A DNA stretch of 63,791 nt from Pleomorphomonas carboxyditropha (GTDB lineage Bacteria > Pseudomonadota > Alphaproteobacteria > Rhizobiales > Pleomorphomonadaceae), in NCBI RefSeq assembly GCF_002770725.1, contig NZ_NQVN01000026.1, forward strand, positions 1-63,791, given 5' to 3'. The position numbers and the translations under genes are program-made. Shown piece after piece: positions 49,989 to 59,092 of the stretch (the first letter of the stretch is position 1; each line of letters begins with the position of its first letter). The notes under the pieces were generated by a model, which searched no databases, was not told the origin of the DNA, and saw only the letters and a program-made list of their open reading frames with translations.

Positions 49989-50003
49989 TAAACGATCGGT
50001 TAA
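49989..50003. promoter_or_regulatory. Candidate CtrA site upstream of mltB-like gene
   Basis: TAAA-CGATCGG-TTAA matches TTAA-N7-TTAA at seven of eight defined positions with exact spacing, 53 bp before the transglycosylase ATG and in the gap shared with divergent galU. Confidence 0.55.
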
Positions 50004-50177
50004 ATTCCCTGGCGCTTCGGTGCCGACCGTCCGACTTTCGGACCTTTCGCAAAGGAATTTATTCGACCAGCCCCACATTTCCAAAATTAAACATTTTTCC
50101 GCTATTGATGGTCCCGCCCACGCGGCAGACGTCCAAACGTCCGGATCGTCACCCAAATTGCCGCTCAGGAGTGCTTC

Positions 50178-51053
50178 ATGTCCAAACGCATTCGTAAAGC
50201 CGTCTTTCCCGTCGCCGGCCTCGGCACCCGTTTCCTGCCGGCCACCAAGGCCGTGCCGAAGGAGATGATGACCGTCGTCGACCGGCCGGCGCTCCAGTAT
50301 GTCGTCGACGAGGCCAAGGCGGCCGGCATCGAGCATTTCGTCTTCGTCACCGGCCGCGGCAAGGAAGTGATCGAGAACCACTTCGACCTCGCCTACGAGC
50401 TGGAGGCGACGCTGATCGCCCGCAACAAGACGGCGGCGCTCGAAGAGCTGCGCGCCGAGCGCCCGGCCGCCGGCACCACCTCGTTCACCCGCCAGCAGGA
50501 GCCGCTCGGCCTCGGCCACGCCGTCTGGTGCGCCCGCGACATCGTCGGCGACGAACCTTTCGCCGTGCTGTTGCCCGACATGCTGATGAAGCACACGGTG
50601 CCCTGCCTGAAGAGCATGGTCGACGCCTACGAGGCGAGCGGCGGCAACGTCGTCAGCCTGGAGGAATGCGATCCGGCCCAGACCTCGTCCTACGGCATCG
50701 TCGCCCTCGGCAAGACGCTCGCCCCCGACGTGTTCGAGGTGACCGACATGGTCGAGAAGCCGAAGCCGGCCGACGCGCCGTCCAACTTCTACATTTCCGG
50801 CCGCTACATCCTGCAGCCGCGCATCTTCGAGCTGCTCGGCAACCAGGAGACGGGCGCCGGCGGCGAGATCCAGCTCACCGATTCCATGCTGCGGCTCGCC
50901 AGGGAGCAGGCCTTCTGCGGCGTGCGCTTTCGCGGCACCACCTTCGACACCGGCACCAAGCTCGGCTTCCTCAAGGCCAACATCGCCTACGGCAGCGAGC
51001 GCACCGATATCCATCCCGACATTGCGGGTGAGCTCAGGGCCGCTCTAGGTTAG
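50178..51053 (+). CDS. galU: UTP-glucose-1-phosphate uridylyltransferase
   Basis: Makes UDP-glucose from UTP and glucose-1-phosphate for envelope polysaccharides. 291 residues, the normal length. The nucleotidyltransferase motif FPVAGLGTRFLPATKAVPKEM is at residues 10-30, followed by QYVVDEAKAAG, GLGHAVWCAR, the metal Asp in LPDMLM and VEKPKPADAPSN with the active-site Lys. ATG 50178 follows CTCAGGAGTGCTTC. A hairpin at 51103 ends the transcript. Confidence 0.97.
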   Translation: MSKRIRKAVFPVAGLGTRFLPATKAVPKEMMTVVDRPALQYVVDEAKAAGIEHFVFVTGRGKEVIENHFDLAYELEATLIARNKTAALEELRAERPAAGTTSFTRQQEPLGLGHAVWCARDIVGDEPFAVLLPDMLMKHTVPCLKSMVDAYEASGGNVVSLEECDPAQTSSYGIVALGKTLAPDVFEVTDMVEKPKPADAPSNFYISGRYILQPRIFELLGNQETGAGGEIQLTDSMLRLAREQAFCGVRFRGTTFDTGTKLGFLKANIAYGSERTDIHPDIAGELRAALG

Positions 51054-51102
51054 CCTCAGTCGCCGGCGGCGGCTTCGGTTTGATGGCACATAGACAAAAT
51101 AA

Positions 51103-51132
51103 AAGGGGGCGCTCCGGTTGGAGCGCCCCTTT
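51103..51132. terminator. Bidirectional terminator between galU and serA
   Basis: AGGGGGCGCTCC-GGTT-GGAGCGCCCCTTT, flanked by AAAA on the left and TTTC on the right, can act as a Rho-independent terminator on both strands. Confidence 0.85.
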
Positions 51133-51170
51133 CATCAAGGCTATGTAGCTGTTTCATATATATAATTTAT

Positions 51171-51203
51171 TGTCATCCTCCGCGAAGGCGGAGGACCTCG
51201 GGC
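51171..51203 (-). repeat. Single palindromic repeat arm
   Basis: TGTCATCCTCCGC-GAAG-GCGGAGGACCTCGGGC, identical to the right arm of the module at 31746, again preceded by TATATATAA. The partner arm is missing; the galU terminator occupies its expected place. Confidence 0.8.
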
Positions 51204-51282
51204 CGGAAAGGGCGCCCGGCCGATATCGGGCGCCCCTTCCGAATGACGTGTATGTCCAAGCCGGAACTGCCGGAGCAACCGG

Positions 51283-52869
51283 TCAGAACTTCAGCGCCTT
51301 GACCTGGCGCACCACCGGGATGGCCTTCACCTTGTCGAGCACTTCGGCCGGCACGTCGCCATCCACCTCGACGAGGCAGATGGCGTCGGCGCCCTGTTCG
51401 AGGCGGCCGAGGGCGAAGGTGGCGATGTTGATGCCGGCGTCGCCCAAGAGGCCGGCGAACTTGCCGATGAAGCCCGGCTTGTCCTCGTTGGTGACGTAGA
51501 TCATCGACGGCGCGAACTCGGCGTCCATCTTGATGCCCTTGATCTCGACGATGCGCGGATGGCCGTCGGCGAACACCGTGCCGGCGATCGACCGCTCCTG
51601 GCGATCGGTGGTCAGCGTCAGGCGGATCAGGCTCTCGAAGTTGGCCGAGGCGTTGTTGCGCACCTCGGCGACGGCGATGCCGCGCTCCTTGGCCATCACC
51701 GGCGCCGACACCATGTTGACCGACTGCAACAGTGGCTTCAGCACGCCGGTGATCGCGGCGGCGCTGAGGGCGCGGATGTTCATGCCGGCGACTTCGCCCT
51801 CGTACTCGATGCGGATCGCCTTGAGGCCGGTCTCGGTGAGCTGGCCGGCGAACGAGCCCAGGAGCTCGGCGAGCTTGACGAACGGCGTCAGGCGCGGCGC
51901 CTCCTCGGCGGTGATCGAGGGCATGTTGAGGGCGTTGGAGACGGCGCCCTTCATCAGGTAGTCCGACATCTGCTCGGCGACCTGCAAGGCGACGTTCTCC
52001 TGCGCTTCCGTGGTGGAGGCGCCGAGATGCGGCGTGCAGACCACCTTCGGGTGGCCGAACAGCGGATGGGCGGTGGCCGGCTCGGTCTCGAACACGTCGA
52101 GGGCGGCGCCGGCGACGTGGCCGGAATCGAGCGCCGCCTTCAGGTCGGCCTCGACGATCAGGCCGCCGCGGGCGCAGTTGATGATGCGCACGCCCTTCTT
52201 CATCTTCAGGATGGCCGAGATGTCGATGATGTTGCGGGTCTTCTCGATCAGCGGCACGTGCAGCGTGATGAAGTCGGCGCGGCGGAACAGCTCGTCGAGC
52301 TCCACCTTCTCGACGCCGAGCTCGACGGCGCGCTCGTTCGACAGGAACGGATCATAGGCGATGACGCGCATCTTCAGGCCGACGGCGCGGTCGGCGACGA
52401 TCGAGCCGATGTTGCCGCAGCCGATGACGCCGAGCGTCTTGTTGGTCAGCTCGACGCCCATGAAGCGGTTCTTCTCCCACTTGCCGGCATGCGTCGAGGC
52501 ATTGGCCTCGGGAAGCTCGCGGGCCAGGGCGAACATCAGGGCGATGGCGTGCTCGGCGGTGGTGATCGAGTTGCCGAACGGCGTGTTCATGACGATGACG
52601 CCGCGCGCCGTGGCGGCGGGCACGTCGACGTTGTCGACGCCGATGCCGGCGCGGCCGATCACCTTGAGGTTCTTGGCGTTGGCCAAGAGCTTCTCGGTGA
52701 CCTTGGTGGTCGAGCGGATGGCGAGGCCGTCGTAGTTGCCGATGATCTCGGCCAGCTTTTCCTTGTCCTTGCCGAGATCGGGCTGGTAGTCGACCTCGAC
52801 GCCATGGTCCTTGAAGATCTGGACGGCGGTGGCGGACAGCTTGTCGGAAATGAGAACGCGAGGAGCCAT
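51283..52869 (-). CDS. serA: D-3-phosphoglycerate dehydrogenase
   Basis: Oxidises 3-phosphoglycerate to 3-phosphohydroxypyruvate, the first step of serine synthesis. At about 528 residues it is the long form with an intervening domain and a C-terminal ACT domain (MIYVTNEDKPGFIGKFAGLL) that usually senses serine. The NAD-binding motif GVIGCGNIGS is near residue 145; catalytic Arg in NCARGG, Glu in LDVFETEPA and His in TPHLGASTTEAQ are present. ATG 52869 gives the family N-terminus MAPRVLISDKLS; an ATG three codons upstream is possible. serC lies 175 bp upstream on the same strand. Confidence 0.96.
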   Translation of the reverse strand: MAPRVLISDKLSATAVQIFKDHGVEVDYQPDLGKDKEKLAEIIGNYDGLAIRSTTKVTEKLLANAKNLKVIGRAGIGVDNVDVPAATARGVIVMNTPFGNSITTAEHAIALMFALARELPEANASTHAGKWEKNRFMGVELTNKTLGVIGCGNIGSIVADRAVGLKMRVIAYDPFLSNERAVELGVEKVELDELFRRADFITLHVPLIEKTRNIIDISAILKMKKGVRIINCARGGLIVEADLKAALDSGHVAGAALDVFETEPATAHPLFGHPKVVCTPHLGASTTEAQENVALQVAEQMSDYLMKGAVSNALNMPSITAEEAPRLTPFVKLAELLGSFAGQLTETGLKAIRIEYEGEVAGMNIRALSAAAITGVLKPLLQSVNMVSAPVMAKERGIAVAEVRNNASANFESLIRLTLTTDRQERSIAGTVFADGHPRIVEIKGIKMDAEFAPSMIYVTNEDKPGFIGKFAGLLGDAGINIATFALGRLEQGADAICLVEVDGDVPAEVLDKVKAIPVVRQVKALKF

Positions 52870-53044
52870 GGGAGTCATCCTGGGTTGGATGGCGCCTATA
52901 CCTTGTCCTTTCCCGCTCGTCGGAACGGAAAAACGAGACCGGTAGCGCCGGATGGAATGTCACTGCGGCTAAAGGATTTTCCCGCCCGATTGAGGGGAGG
53001 GTAGGAGGAGGCAAGCAATGGCTCGCCTCTCCGAGAAGTATAGA

Positions 53045-54220
53045 TCAGGCGGCCTTGGCGAGCCCGGCCAGCGCCTTGTCGAAGGCCCAGTCGATCCAGG
53101 GCGTCAGGGCGGCGACGTCGGCGGTCTCGACGGTGGCGCCGCACCAGATCCTGAGGCCCGGAGGGGCGTCGCGGTAGGAGGCGATGTCGAAGGCGACGCC
53201 TTCCTTTTCGAGAAGGCCGGTCAGCGTCTTGACGAAGGCCTGCTGGCCCGCGATGTCGAGCGCGGCGACTTGCGGGTGGACGAAGCTCAGGCACACCGAG
53301 GTGTTGGAGCGGATCGCCTCGGTTTTCGCCAGGAAGGCGACCGACGGCGTCTTGGCGACCCAGTCGGCGATGGCCCTGGTGTTGGCGTCGGCGCGGGCGA
53401 TCAGCGCCTCGAGGCCGCCGATGGCCTCGGCCCACTTCAGCGCGTCGATATAATCCTCGACGCAGATCATCGACGGCGTGTTGATGGTGTCGCCCTTGAA
53501 GATGCCCTCGATCAGCTTGCCGCCGGAGGTCAGGCGGAAGATCTTCGGCAGCGGCCAGGCCGGCTTGTAGGTTTCGAGCCGCTCGACGGCGCGCGGGGAG
53601 AGGATCAGGATGCCGTGGCCGCCCTCGCCGCCCAGCACCTTCTGCCAGGAGAAGGTGACGACGTCGAGCTTGTCGAAGGGCAGGGCCTGCGCGAAGGCGG
53701 CGGAGGTGGCGTCGCAGATGGTGAGGCCCTGGCGGTCGGCCGGGATCAGGTCGCCGTTCGGCACGCGCACGCCGGAGGTGGTGCCGTTCCAGGTGAACAC
53801 CACGTCGCGGTCGAAATCGACCTTGGCGAAGTCGACGATGTCGCCGTAGGGCGCCTCGAAGACGCGGGCGTCGAGCTTCAACTGCTTGACGACGTCGGTC
53901 ACCCAGCCGGCGCCGAAGGATTCCCAGGCCAGCATGTCGACAGGGCGGGCGCCCAAGAGCGACCACAGCGCCATCTCGACGGCACCGGTATCGGAAGCCG
54001 GCACGATGCCGATGCGATAATCGGCGGGAACGCGCAAAACCTGGCGCGTCAGGTCGATCGCCTCGGCGAGCTTGGTCTTGCCGATCTTGGCGCGGTGGGA
54101 GCGGCCGACCGGCGCCCCCGCGAGAGCCTCGACGGTCCATCCCGGGCGCTTGGCGCAGGGGCCGGAGGAAAAACGGGCATTAGCCGGCTTGAGAGCCGGC
54201 GCGGCGGTCGCGTCAGTCAT
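53045..54220 (-). CDS. serC: Phosphoserine aminotransferase
   Basis: PLP enzyme that converts 3-phosphohydroxypyruvate and glutamate to phosphoserine, the second step of serine synthesis (also used in vitamin B6 synthesis). 391 residues, of the alphaproteobacterial SerC type ([28 protein letters not shown]). The PLP lysine is in [15 protein letters not shown] and the preceding Asp in [10 protein letters not shown]. It precedes serA, so the two likely form an operon; its leader contains a structured element with alternative pairings. Confidence 0.95.
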   Translation of the reverse strand: MTDATAAPALKPANARFSSGPCAKRPGWTVEALAGAPVGRSHRAKIGKTKLAEAIDLTRQVLRVPADYRIGIVPASDTGAVEMALWSLLGARPVDMLAWESFGAGWVTDVVKQLKLDARVFEAPYGDIVDFAKVDFDRDVVFTWNGTTSGVRVPNGDLIPADRQGLTICDATSAAFAQALPFDKLDVVTFSWQKVLGGEGGHGILILSPRAVERLETYKPAWPLPKIFRLTSGGKLIEGIFKGDTINTPSMICVEDYIDALKWAEAIGGLEALIARADANTRAIADWVAKTPSVAFLAKTEAIRSNTSVCLSFVHPQVAALDIAGQQAFVKTLTGLLEKEGVAFDIASYRDAPPGLRIWCGATVETADVAALTPWIDWAFDKALAGLAKAA

Positions 54221-54223
54221 GTA

Positions 54224-54285
54224 ACTATCCTTTCAGATAGGCGCTCCTCGGTGGGGAGGAGTGTCCCGCCGCCTGAGCTATCGGA
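54224..54285 (-). promoter_or_regulatory. serC leader RNA motif
   Basis: On the minus strand GATAG, a hairpin CTCCTC-CCCACC-GAGGAG, CTATC and GATAG follow in order just before the serC ATG. CTATC can pair either with the first GATAG (enclosing the hairpin) or with the second, CTATC-TGAAAG-GATAG, whose loop and 3' arm hold the ribosome site AAAGGA. This layout fits the alphaproteobacterial serC motif (Rfam RF00517) as I recall it. Confidence 0.65.
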
Positions 54286-54348
54286 AAGGCCGTGCGCCGT
54301 CAAGCCGGCTCGACGCGGCTCGATTGGGAGTGTTGCCAAAAGACAAGC

Positions 54349-54377
54349 GGCGGGGAGACCTATGTCTTCCCGCCGCT
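54349..54377 (-). terminator. Terminator of the outer-membrane protein gene
   Basis: On the minus strand GCGGCGGGAAG-ACATAGG-TCTCCCCGCCGC is followed by TTGTCTTTTGG, about 26 bases after the stop of the gene at 54403. Confidence 0.75.
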
Positions 54378-54402
54378 GTCGCATGTTGAATTAGCCGGCT
54401 CG

Positions 54403-55206
54403 TCAGTTGAGATAATAGCGCAGGCCGAGGCGCACCTCGTGGGCGGCGATATCCTTGTAATCGGTGCGCGTCACGTTGCCGGAGCCATCGGTGACGGTGC
54501 CCGTCTTGGCATCGCCCAGGTTGAGGTAGCGGTAGCCGAGATCGAGGCTGAGGCGATCGCTGATCGGATATTCGACGCCGGCCATCACCGCCCAGGCGAA
54601 GTTCCACTTGCCCTCGCCCTTCGGGCCGTTGCCGGTGTTGGCATCGAGACCGCCGGACTTGACGTCGCTGGTCTTGAGGTAGGAGGCGCCGGCGCCGGCG
54701 CCGATATAGGGCTTCAGGCCATGGAAATCGCCGAGGTCGGCGTAGAGGTTGGCAAGCGCGCTGTAGGCGGTGATCTTGGCGCTTTCGCTGGCGTTCCAGG
54801 TGCCGCCGCCGCAGGGGGTGCTCACGCAGAACACCGAGCCCTTGAACTTGGCGGGCGTCTCGTAGTCGAGCGTCAGATCGGTGCGGAGATAATCGTTGAA
54901 CTTGTAGCCGACACCGGCGCCGAAATCGGCCGCGCCGAGCATCTTCTCGTCGCGCATGTTGCCGTTGTTGCCGATGCTGCCCCAGCTCGGGTCGCTGAAC
55001 GAGGCCTTGGGCGCCTGGTAGAATTTGTAGCCGATATCGCCACGCAGATACCAGCCGCCGACGGCCGGCAGCGGCATCGGCTCGGGCGCTTCGATGATCG
55101 GCGGGTATTCCGTCGGCATGTCGGCGGCGCTGGCCATGCCGGAGAAGGCCACGAGGCCGAATGTCGCAGCCATGGCCAGGGAGAGGTTCATTGTGAGACT
55201 GCGCAT
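54403..55206 (-). CDS. Outer-membrane beta-barrel protein (Omp25/porin-like family)
   Basis: A 267-residue exported protein: signal peptide to about SGMASA, then an eight-strand barrel-type sequence with alternating aromatic residues, e.g. GWYLRGDIGYKFYQA, FGAGVGYKFNDYLRTDLTLDY, KPYIGAGAGASYL and the closing strand EVRLGLRYYLN. This is the surface-antigen/Omp25-like family abundant in Hyphomicrobiales. Two cysteines in FCVSTPCGGG may form a loop disulfide. ATG 55206 follows GGAAGGATCGACTT. A perfect CtrA-type box lies about 90 bp upstream. Confidence 0.9.
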   Translation of the reverse strand: MRSLTMNLSLAMAATFGLVAFSGMASAADMPTEYPPIIEAPEPMPLPAVGGWYLRGDIGYKFYQAPKASFSDPSWGSIGNNGNMRDEKMLGAADFGAGVGYKFNDYLRTDLTLDYETPAKFKGSVFCVSTPCGGGTWNASESAKITAYSALANLYADLGDFHGLKPYIGAGAGASYLKTSDVKSGGLDANTGNGPKGEGKWNFAWAVMAGVEYPISDRLSLDLGYRYLNLGDAKTGTVTDGSGNVTRTDYKDIAAHEVRLGLRYYLN

Positions 55207-55292
55207 AAGTCGATCCTTCCGGAGAAGCATGATCGCGAGGCGGTGGGCCGCCGTTCATCATCGCTTTCGGATCGAGTATTAGGGCAAGTCGG

Positions 55293-55307
55293 TTAATCCG
55301 GACTTAA
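55293..55307. promoter_or_regulatory. CtrA box upstream of the outer-membrane protein gene
   Basis: TTAA-TCCGGAC-TTAA is a perfect match to the CtrA consensus TTAA-N7-TTAA; a further TTAA lies at 55317-55320. It is 87 bp before the ATG of the gene at 54403. Confidence 0.75.
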
Positions 55308-55363
55308 CTACGTTGCTTAACCTTGATGATCCGTAAAATTGCGGAACTCTCTGGGATTGCTGA

Positions 55364-55398
55364 CGAAAATGCCCCGGTAGCATTGCGCCGCCGGGGCA
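55364..55398 (-). terminator. Terminator of glmM
   Basis: On the minus strand TGCCCCGG-CGGCGCAATGCTA-CCGGGGCA is followed by TTTTCG, 26 bases after the glmM stop. Confidence 0.8.
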
Positions 55399-55424
55399 GG
55401 TCCGGAAACAAACCGACAAAAACG

Positions 55425-56771
55425 TCAAATGGCGGCGTTGCCGATGGCATCGACGATGTCGCCGACCGCCGCGGCGACGAGATCGGCGTTGTCGCCTTCG
55501 CCCATGACGCGGATCAGCGGTTCGGTGCCGGAGGCGCGGACGAGGATGCGGCCGCCGGCGCCGAGCCGGCCCTCGGCGGCGACGATCGCCGCCTTGACGC
55601 CGTCGTCCTCGAGCGGCTTGCCGCCCTTGAAGCGGACGTTCTTCAGAAGCTGCGGCACCGGGTCGAAGCGGTGGCAGACCTCGCTGACCGGCTTGCCGGA
55701 GCGCTTGACGACCGCCAGCACCTGCAGCGCGGCGACCAGGCCGTCGCCGGTGGTGGCGTAGTCGGACAGCACGATATGGCCGGACTGCTCGCCGCCGACG
55801 TTGTAGCCGCCCGCCCGCATCGCCTCGACGACGTAGCGGTCGCCGACCTTGGTGCGGACCAGCTCGAGGCCGATGCCCTGGAGGTAGCGTTCGAGGCCGA
55901 GGTTGGACATGACGGTGGCGACGAGGCCGGGCCGGGCGAGGCGGCCGTCCTCCTTGAAGGAAGCGGCGACCACGGCCATCAACTGATCGCCGTCGACCAC
56001 CTGGCCCTTCTCGTCGATGATGATGACGCGGTCGGCGTCGCCGTCGAGGGCGATGCCGATGTCGGCCCTGACCTCGCGCACCTTCTCGGTGATGGCGGCG
56101 AGGCTGGTCGAGCCGCAGTCGCGGTTGATGTTGAGGCCGTTCGGCTCGACGCCGAGCGCCACCACCTCGGCGCCGAGCTCCCACAGCACCTCCGGGGCGA
56201 CCTTGTAGGCGGCGCCGTTGGCGCAGTCGACCACCACGCGCAGGCCCTCGAAGGAGATGTGGCGGGAAAGGGTGCGCTTGGCCGATTCCACGTAGCGGGC
56301 GCGCTCGCCGTCGACGCGCTTGGCGCGGCCGAGATCGGCGGGGGCGGCGAGGCGGCCGGTGAAGTCGCCGTCCAGCATGTCCTCGATGGCCAGCTCCACC
56401 TCGTCGGACAGCTTGTAGCCGTCGGGGCCGAACAGCTTGATGCCGTTGTCGGCGAAGGGATTGTGCGAGGCGGAGATCATCACGCCGAGGTCGGCCCTGA
56501 GCGAGCGGGTCAGCATGGCGACGGCCGGCGTCGGCACCGGACCGGTCAGGAACACGTCGACGCCGACGGCTGTGAAGCCGGCGGTCAGCGCCGGCTCGAT
56601 CATGTAGCCGGACAGGCGGGTGTCCTTGCCGATGACGACGCGGTGGCGGTGGTCGCCGCGATGGAAGGCGAGGCCGGCGGCCATGCCGACCTTGAGGGCG
56701 ATTTCCGGCGTGATGGGCCAGCTGTTCGCCGTGCCGCGGATGCCGTCGGTCCCGAAAAATCTGCGTGCCAT
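55425..56771 (-). CDS. glmM: Phosphoglucosamine mutase
   Basis: Interconverts glucosamine-6-phosphate and glucosamine-1-phosphate for peptidoglycan and lipopolysaccharide precursors. 448 residues, normal length. The N-terminal [12 protein letters not shown], the active-site phosphoserine loop [15 protein letters not shown], the metal-binding [10 protein letters not shown], the sugar-binding GGEQSGHIV and the phosphate-binding [12 protein letters not shown] are all in order. ATG 56771 gives [10 protein letters not shown]; upstream frame to 56867 is not family-like. Confidence 0.97.
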   Translation of the reverse strand: MARRFFGTDGIRGTANSWPITPEIALKVGMAAGLAFHRGDHRHRVVIGKDTRLSGYMIEPALTAGFTAVGVDVFLTGPVPTPAVAMLTRSLRADLGVMISASHNPFADNGIKLFGPDGYKLSDEVELAIEDMLDGDFTGRLAAPADLGRAKRVDGERARYVESAKRTLSRHISFEGLRVVVDCANGAAYKVAPEVLWELGAEVVALGVEPNGLNINRDCGSTSLAAITEKVREVRADIGIALDGDADRVIIIDEKGQVVDGDQLMAVVAASFKEDGRLARPGLVATVMSNLGLERYLQGIGLELVRTKVGDRYVVEAMRAGGYNVGGEQSGHIVLSDYATTGDGLVAALQVLAVVKRSGKPVSEVCHRFDPVPQLLKNVRFKGGKPLEDDGVKAAIVAAEGRLGAGGRILVRASGTEPLIRVMGEGDNADLVAAAVGDIVDAIGNAAI

Positions 56772-56912
56772 GTCGTTCGTCCGCGCTTTCCCTAAAAGGG
56801 GCGCCCCGGGCGCCTCGTTCTTTTTGCGGCCCGGATGATAAACGGCCGGTGAACGGCAGCGGGTCAAAAATTGTGAACGACTGTTACGGCTTGGCGGGTT
56901 CGATGCGAGAAC

Positions 56913-57941
56913 TCAGCGTTCGGTCAGCTTCAGCTCGATGCGGCGGTTCTTGGCGTTGGCCTCGTCGCTGTCGCCCTCTTCGAGCGGCTGGAATTCGCCG
57001 AAGCCGGCGGCCACCAGGTGGTTGGGCGAGATGCCCTTGCCGATCAGGTACTTGACCACCGAGATGGCGCGCGCGGCGGAGAGCTCCCAGTTGTCGCGGA
57101 AGCGGCCGGTGCCGGAGAGCGGCCGGGCGTCGGTATGGCCGTCGACGCGCAGCACCCAGGCGATCTCCGGCGGGATCTGCCCTTCGAGCTGCAACACCGC
57201 CTCGGCCAGCTTGTCGAGCTCGCCCCGGCCGGCCGGGTTGACGTCGTCGTTGCCGGAATCGAACAGCACTTCCGACTGGAAGACGAAGCGGTCGCCGACC
57301 ACGCGGATGTCGGAGCGCTGCGACAGGATCTCCCTGAGGCGCCCGAAGAAGTCGGAGCGGTAGCGGGCCAGTTCCTGCACGCGCTGGGCCAGCGCCACGT
57401 TGAGGCGGCGGCCGAGGTCGGCGATCTTGGCCGAGCTCTCGCGGTCGCGGGATTCGGAGGCGTTGAGGGCGTCCTCCAGGGCGGCGATCTGCCGCCTCAG
57501 CGCGGCGATCTGCTGGTTGAGCAGCTCGACCTGGGCGAGCGCCCGCTGGCTGACGCGCTTCTCGTCGGAGAGCTGCGAGCTCAGCGCCTCGGCCTTGCTG
57601 TCGGCGGCGTCGGCGGCGCCCGACTGGCTGGCGATCAGGCCCTGGAGGTTGTCGCGGGTGGCCAGCGCGTCCTTGAGGTTCGATTCCAGGAGCGCGACGT
57701 TGTCCTGCAGGTCGCGGTTGGAGGCGCGCTCCATGGCGAGCAGCTCGGTCAGCTCGGCGATCTGGGCGTTGAGGCGGCCGAGCACGGTGTCGCGGTCGGT
57801 GATCTGCTGGCTCAGGAAGAACTGGGCGAGAGAGAACACCGACAGCAGGAAGATGATCGACAGCACCAGCGTGGTGAGCATGTCGACGAAGGCCGGCCAG
57901 TAGTCCTGCTGGGTCGAAAACCTGCGGCGTCCGAGGGCCAT
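56913..57941 (-). CDS. MotB/OmpA-like peptidoglycan-binding protein
   Basis: A 342-residue inner-membrane-anchored protein: one N-terminal helix (about residues 21-43) with an Asp at its entry (FVDMLTTL, Asp20) that aligns in position with the proton-carrying Asp of MotB, a long coiled-coil periplasmic region (about 50-200), and a C-terminal OmpA domain that binds peptidoglycan (VDGHTDARPL, NWELSAARAISVVKYL, GFGEFQP). It lies 22 bp after the MotA/ExbB-like gene, forming a stator-like pair. No flagellar genes are around, so a role in the envelope rather than motility is likely. Confidence 0.9.
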   Translation of the reverse strand: MALGRRRFSTQQDYWPAFVDMLTTLVLSIIFLLSVFSLAQFFLSQQITDRDTVLGRLNAQIAELTELLAMERASNRDLQDNVALLESNLKDALATRDNLQGLIASQSGAADAADSKAEALSSQLSDEKRVSQRALAQVELLNQQIAALRRQIAALEDALNASESRDRESSAKIADLGRRLNVALAQRVQELARYRSDFFGRLREILSQRSDIRVVGDRFVFQSEVLFDSGNDDVNPAGRGELDKLAEAVLQLEGQIPPEIAWVLRVDGHTDARPLSGTGRFRDNWELSAARAISVVKYLIGKGISPNHLVAAGFGEFQPLEEGDSDEANAKNRRIELKLTER

Positions 57942-57963
57942 GGTCGAACTCCCTCCTGCCTGT

Positions 57964-58965
57964 TCAGCCGCGGTCCGAACGCTCGACGGCGCCGGTCAGA
58001 AGCTCCAGCAACCGGCGGATTTCCTTCTGCTGCTCGCCCTGGCTCTCGGCCCAGGCGCGCACCAGTTGCTGCTCGGCGCGCATGTGCTGGACGAGGCCCT
58101 GGATGCCCTCGGCGAGGTTGGCCATCGCCTGGCTGGAGCGGGTGCCGGCGCCGCCGTCCTGGATCTGCTTGGAGAGGTGCTCGAGGGCGCCCCTGAGGTC
58201 GTCGATGTTCTGGGCGTCGCGGATGCTGGCGCCGACGTCGCCGGCCGAATCGAGCTCGGCCTGGGTGGACAGCCAGTCCTCGAGGTCGAGGTAGAAGCGG
58301 TTCTGCGCCTGCCCGGCCTGAAGGTCGAGGAAGCCGACGATCAGCGAGCCGGCAAGGCCGAACAGCGAGGACGAGAAGGCCGTGCCCATGCCGCCGAGCG
58401 GCGCCTGCAGGCCGCTTTTCAGATCCTCGAAGATGACGCTGGCCGTGCCGGAGCCGACGTCGAGGCCCTGGATGGTGGCGCCCACCGAATTGACGGTGGA
58501 GATCAGGCCGTAGAAGGTGCCCAGGAGGCCGAGGAACACCAGAAGGCCGGTCATGTAGCGGGAGATGTCGCGCGCCTCGTCGAGACGGGTGGCGATCGAT
58601 TCGAGCAGCGAGCGCATGGCCGAGGCGGAGATCGCCCGCCGGCCGAGCCGGTCGCCGAGCAGCGTCGCCATCGGGGCGAGCAGCACCGGCTGCTTGCGCA
58701 CTTCGAGGCCGGGCTCGCCGAAGCGGTAGGTGTTGACCCAGCGCACCTCGGCGAACAGGCGGATCACCTGGCGGAAGATCAGCAGGATGCCGACCAGCGC
58801 CACCGAGAAGATCAGGCCGTTGAGGCCGGGGTTGGCCATGAAGGCGGTCTTGAGCTGCCGCGACAGCAACAGGCCGACGAAGGCGGCGATGACCAGGAAC
58901 ACCGCCATCCGCCAGAGATACACCTGAGGGCTGGTGAGCTTGATACCGGACGCATCTTTGGCCAT
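57964..58965 (-). CDS. MotA/TolQ/ExbB-like proton channel protein
   Basis: A 333-residue membrane protein with four helices (about residues 18-36, 47-66, 133-152, 180-202). The last two, GLLVFLGLLGTFYGLI and FSSSLFGLAGSLIVGFLDL, are the ExbB/MotA channel signature. The long cytoplasmic C-terminal tail (GALEHLSKQIQDG onward) is coiled-coil-like. ATG 58965 is chosen because MAKDASGIKLTSPQV opens just before the first helix. With the next gene it should form a proton-driven motor complex of unknown output. Confidence 0.9.
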   Translation of the reverse strand: MAKDASGIKLTSPQVYLWRMAVFLVIAAFVGLLLSRQLKTAFMANPGLNGLIFSVALVGILLIFRQVIRLFAEVRWVNTYRFGEPGLEVRKQPVLLAPMATLLGDRLGRRAISASAMRSLLESIATRLDEARDISRYMTGLLVFLGLLGTFYGLISTVNSVGATIQGLDVGSGTASVIFEDLKSGLQAPLGGMGTAFSSSLFGLAGSLIVGFLDLQAGQAQNRFYLDLEDWLSTQAELDSAGDVGASIRDAQNIDDLRGALEHLSKQIQDGGAGTRSSQAMANLAEGIQGLVQHMRAEQQLVRAWAESQGEQQKEIRRLLELLTGAVERSDRG

Positions 58966-59092
58966 GGCTGTTCGCTTGCTCTTTCTGATCGCGGCGCACA
59001 GTAAACGCGATTTACGGCAAAAAGAGCAAGGTGCACGGCCGCTTCGCCCCAATTTTTCAGGGGAAGCCGCCCGGAGTCGCGGCGCGCGGCGG

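Noticed and set aside
56913..58965. Zorya-type defence system suggested by the MotA/MotB-like pair
   Set aside because: Zorya needs a helicase/nuclease partner set next to the ZorA/ZorB-like genes; the neighbours are glmM and suhB, and the OmpA domain and coiled-coil are those of an envelope protein.
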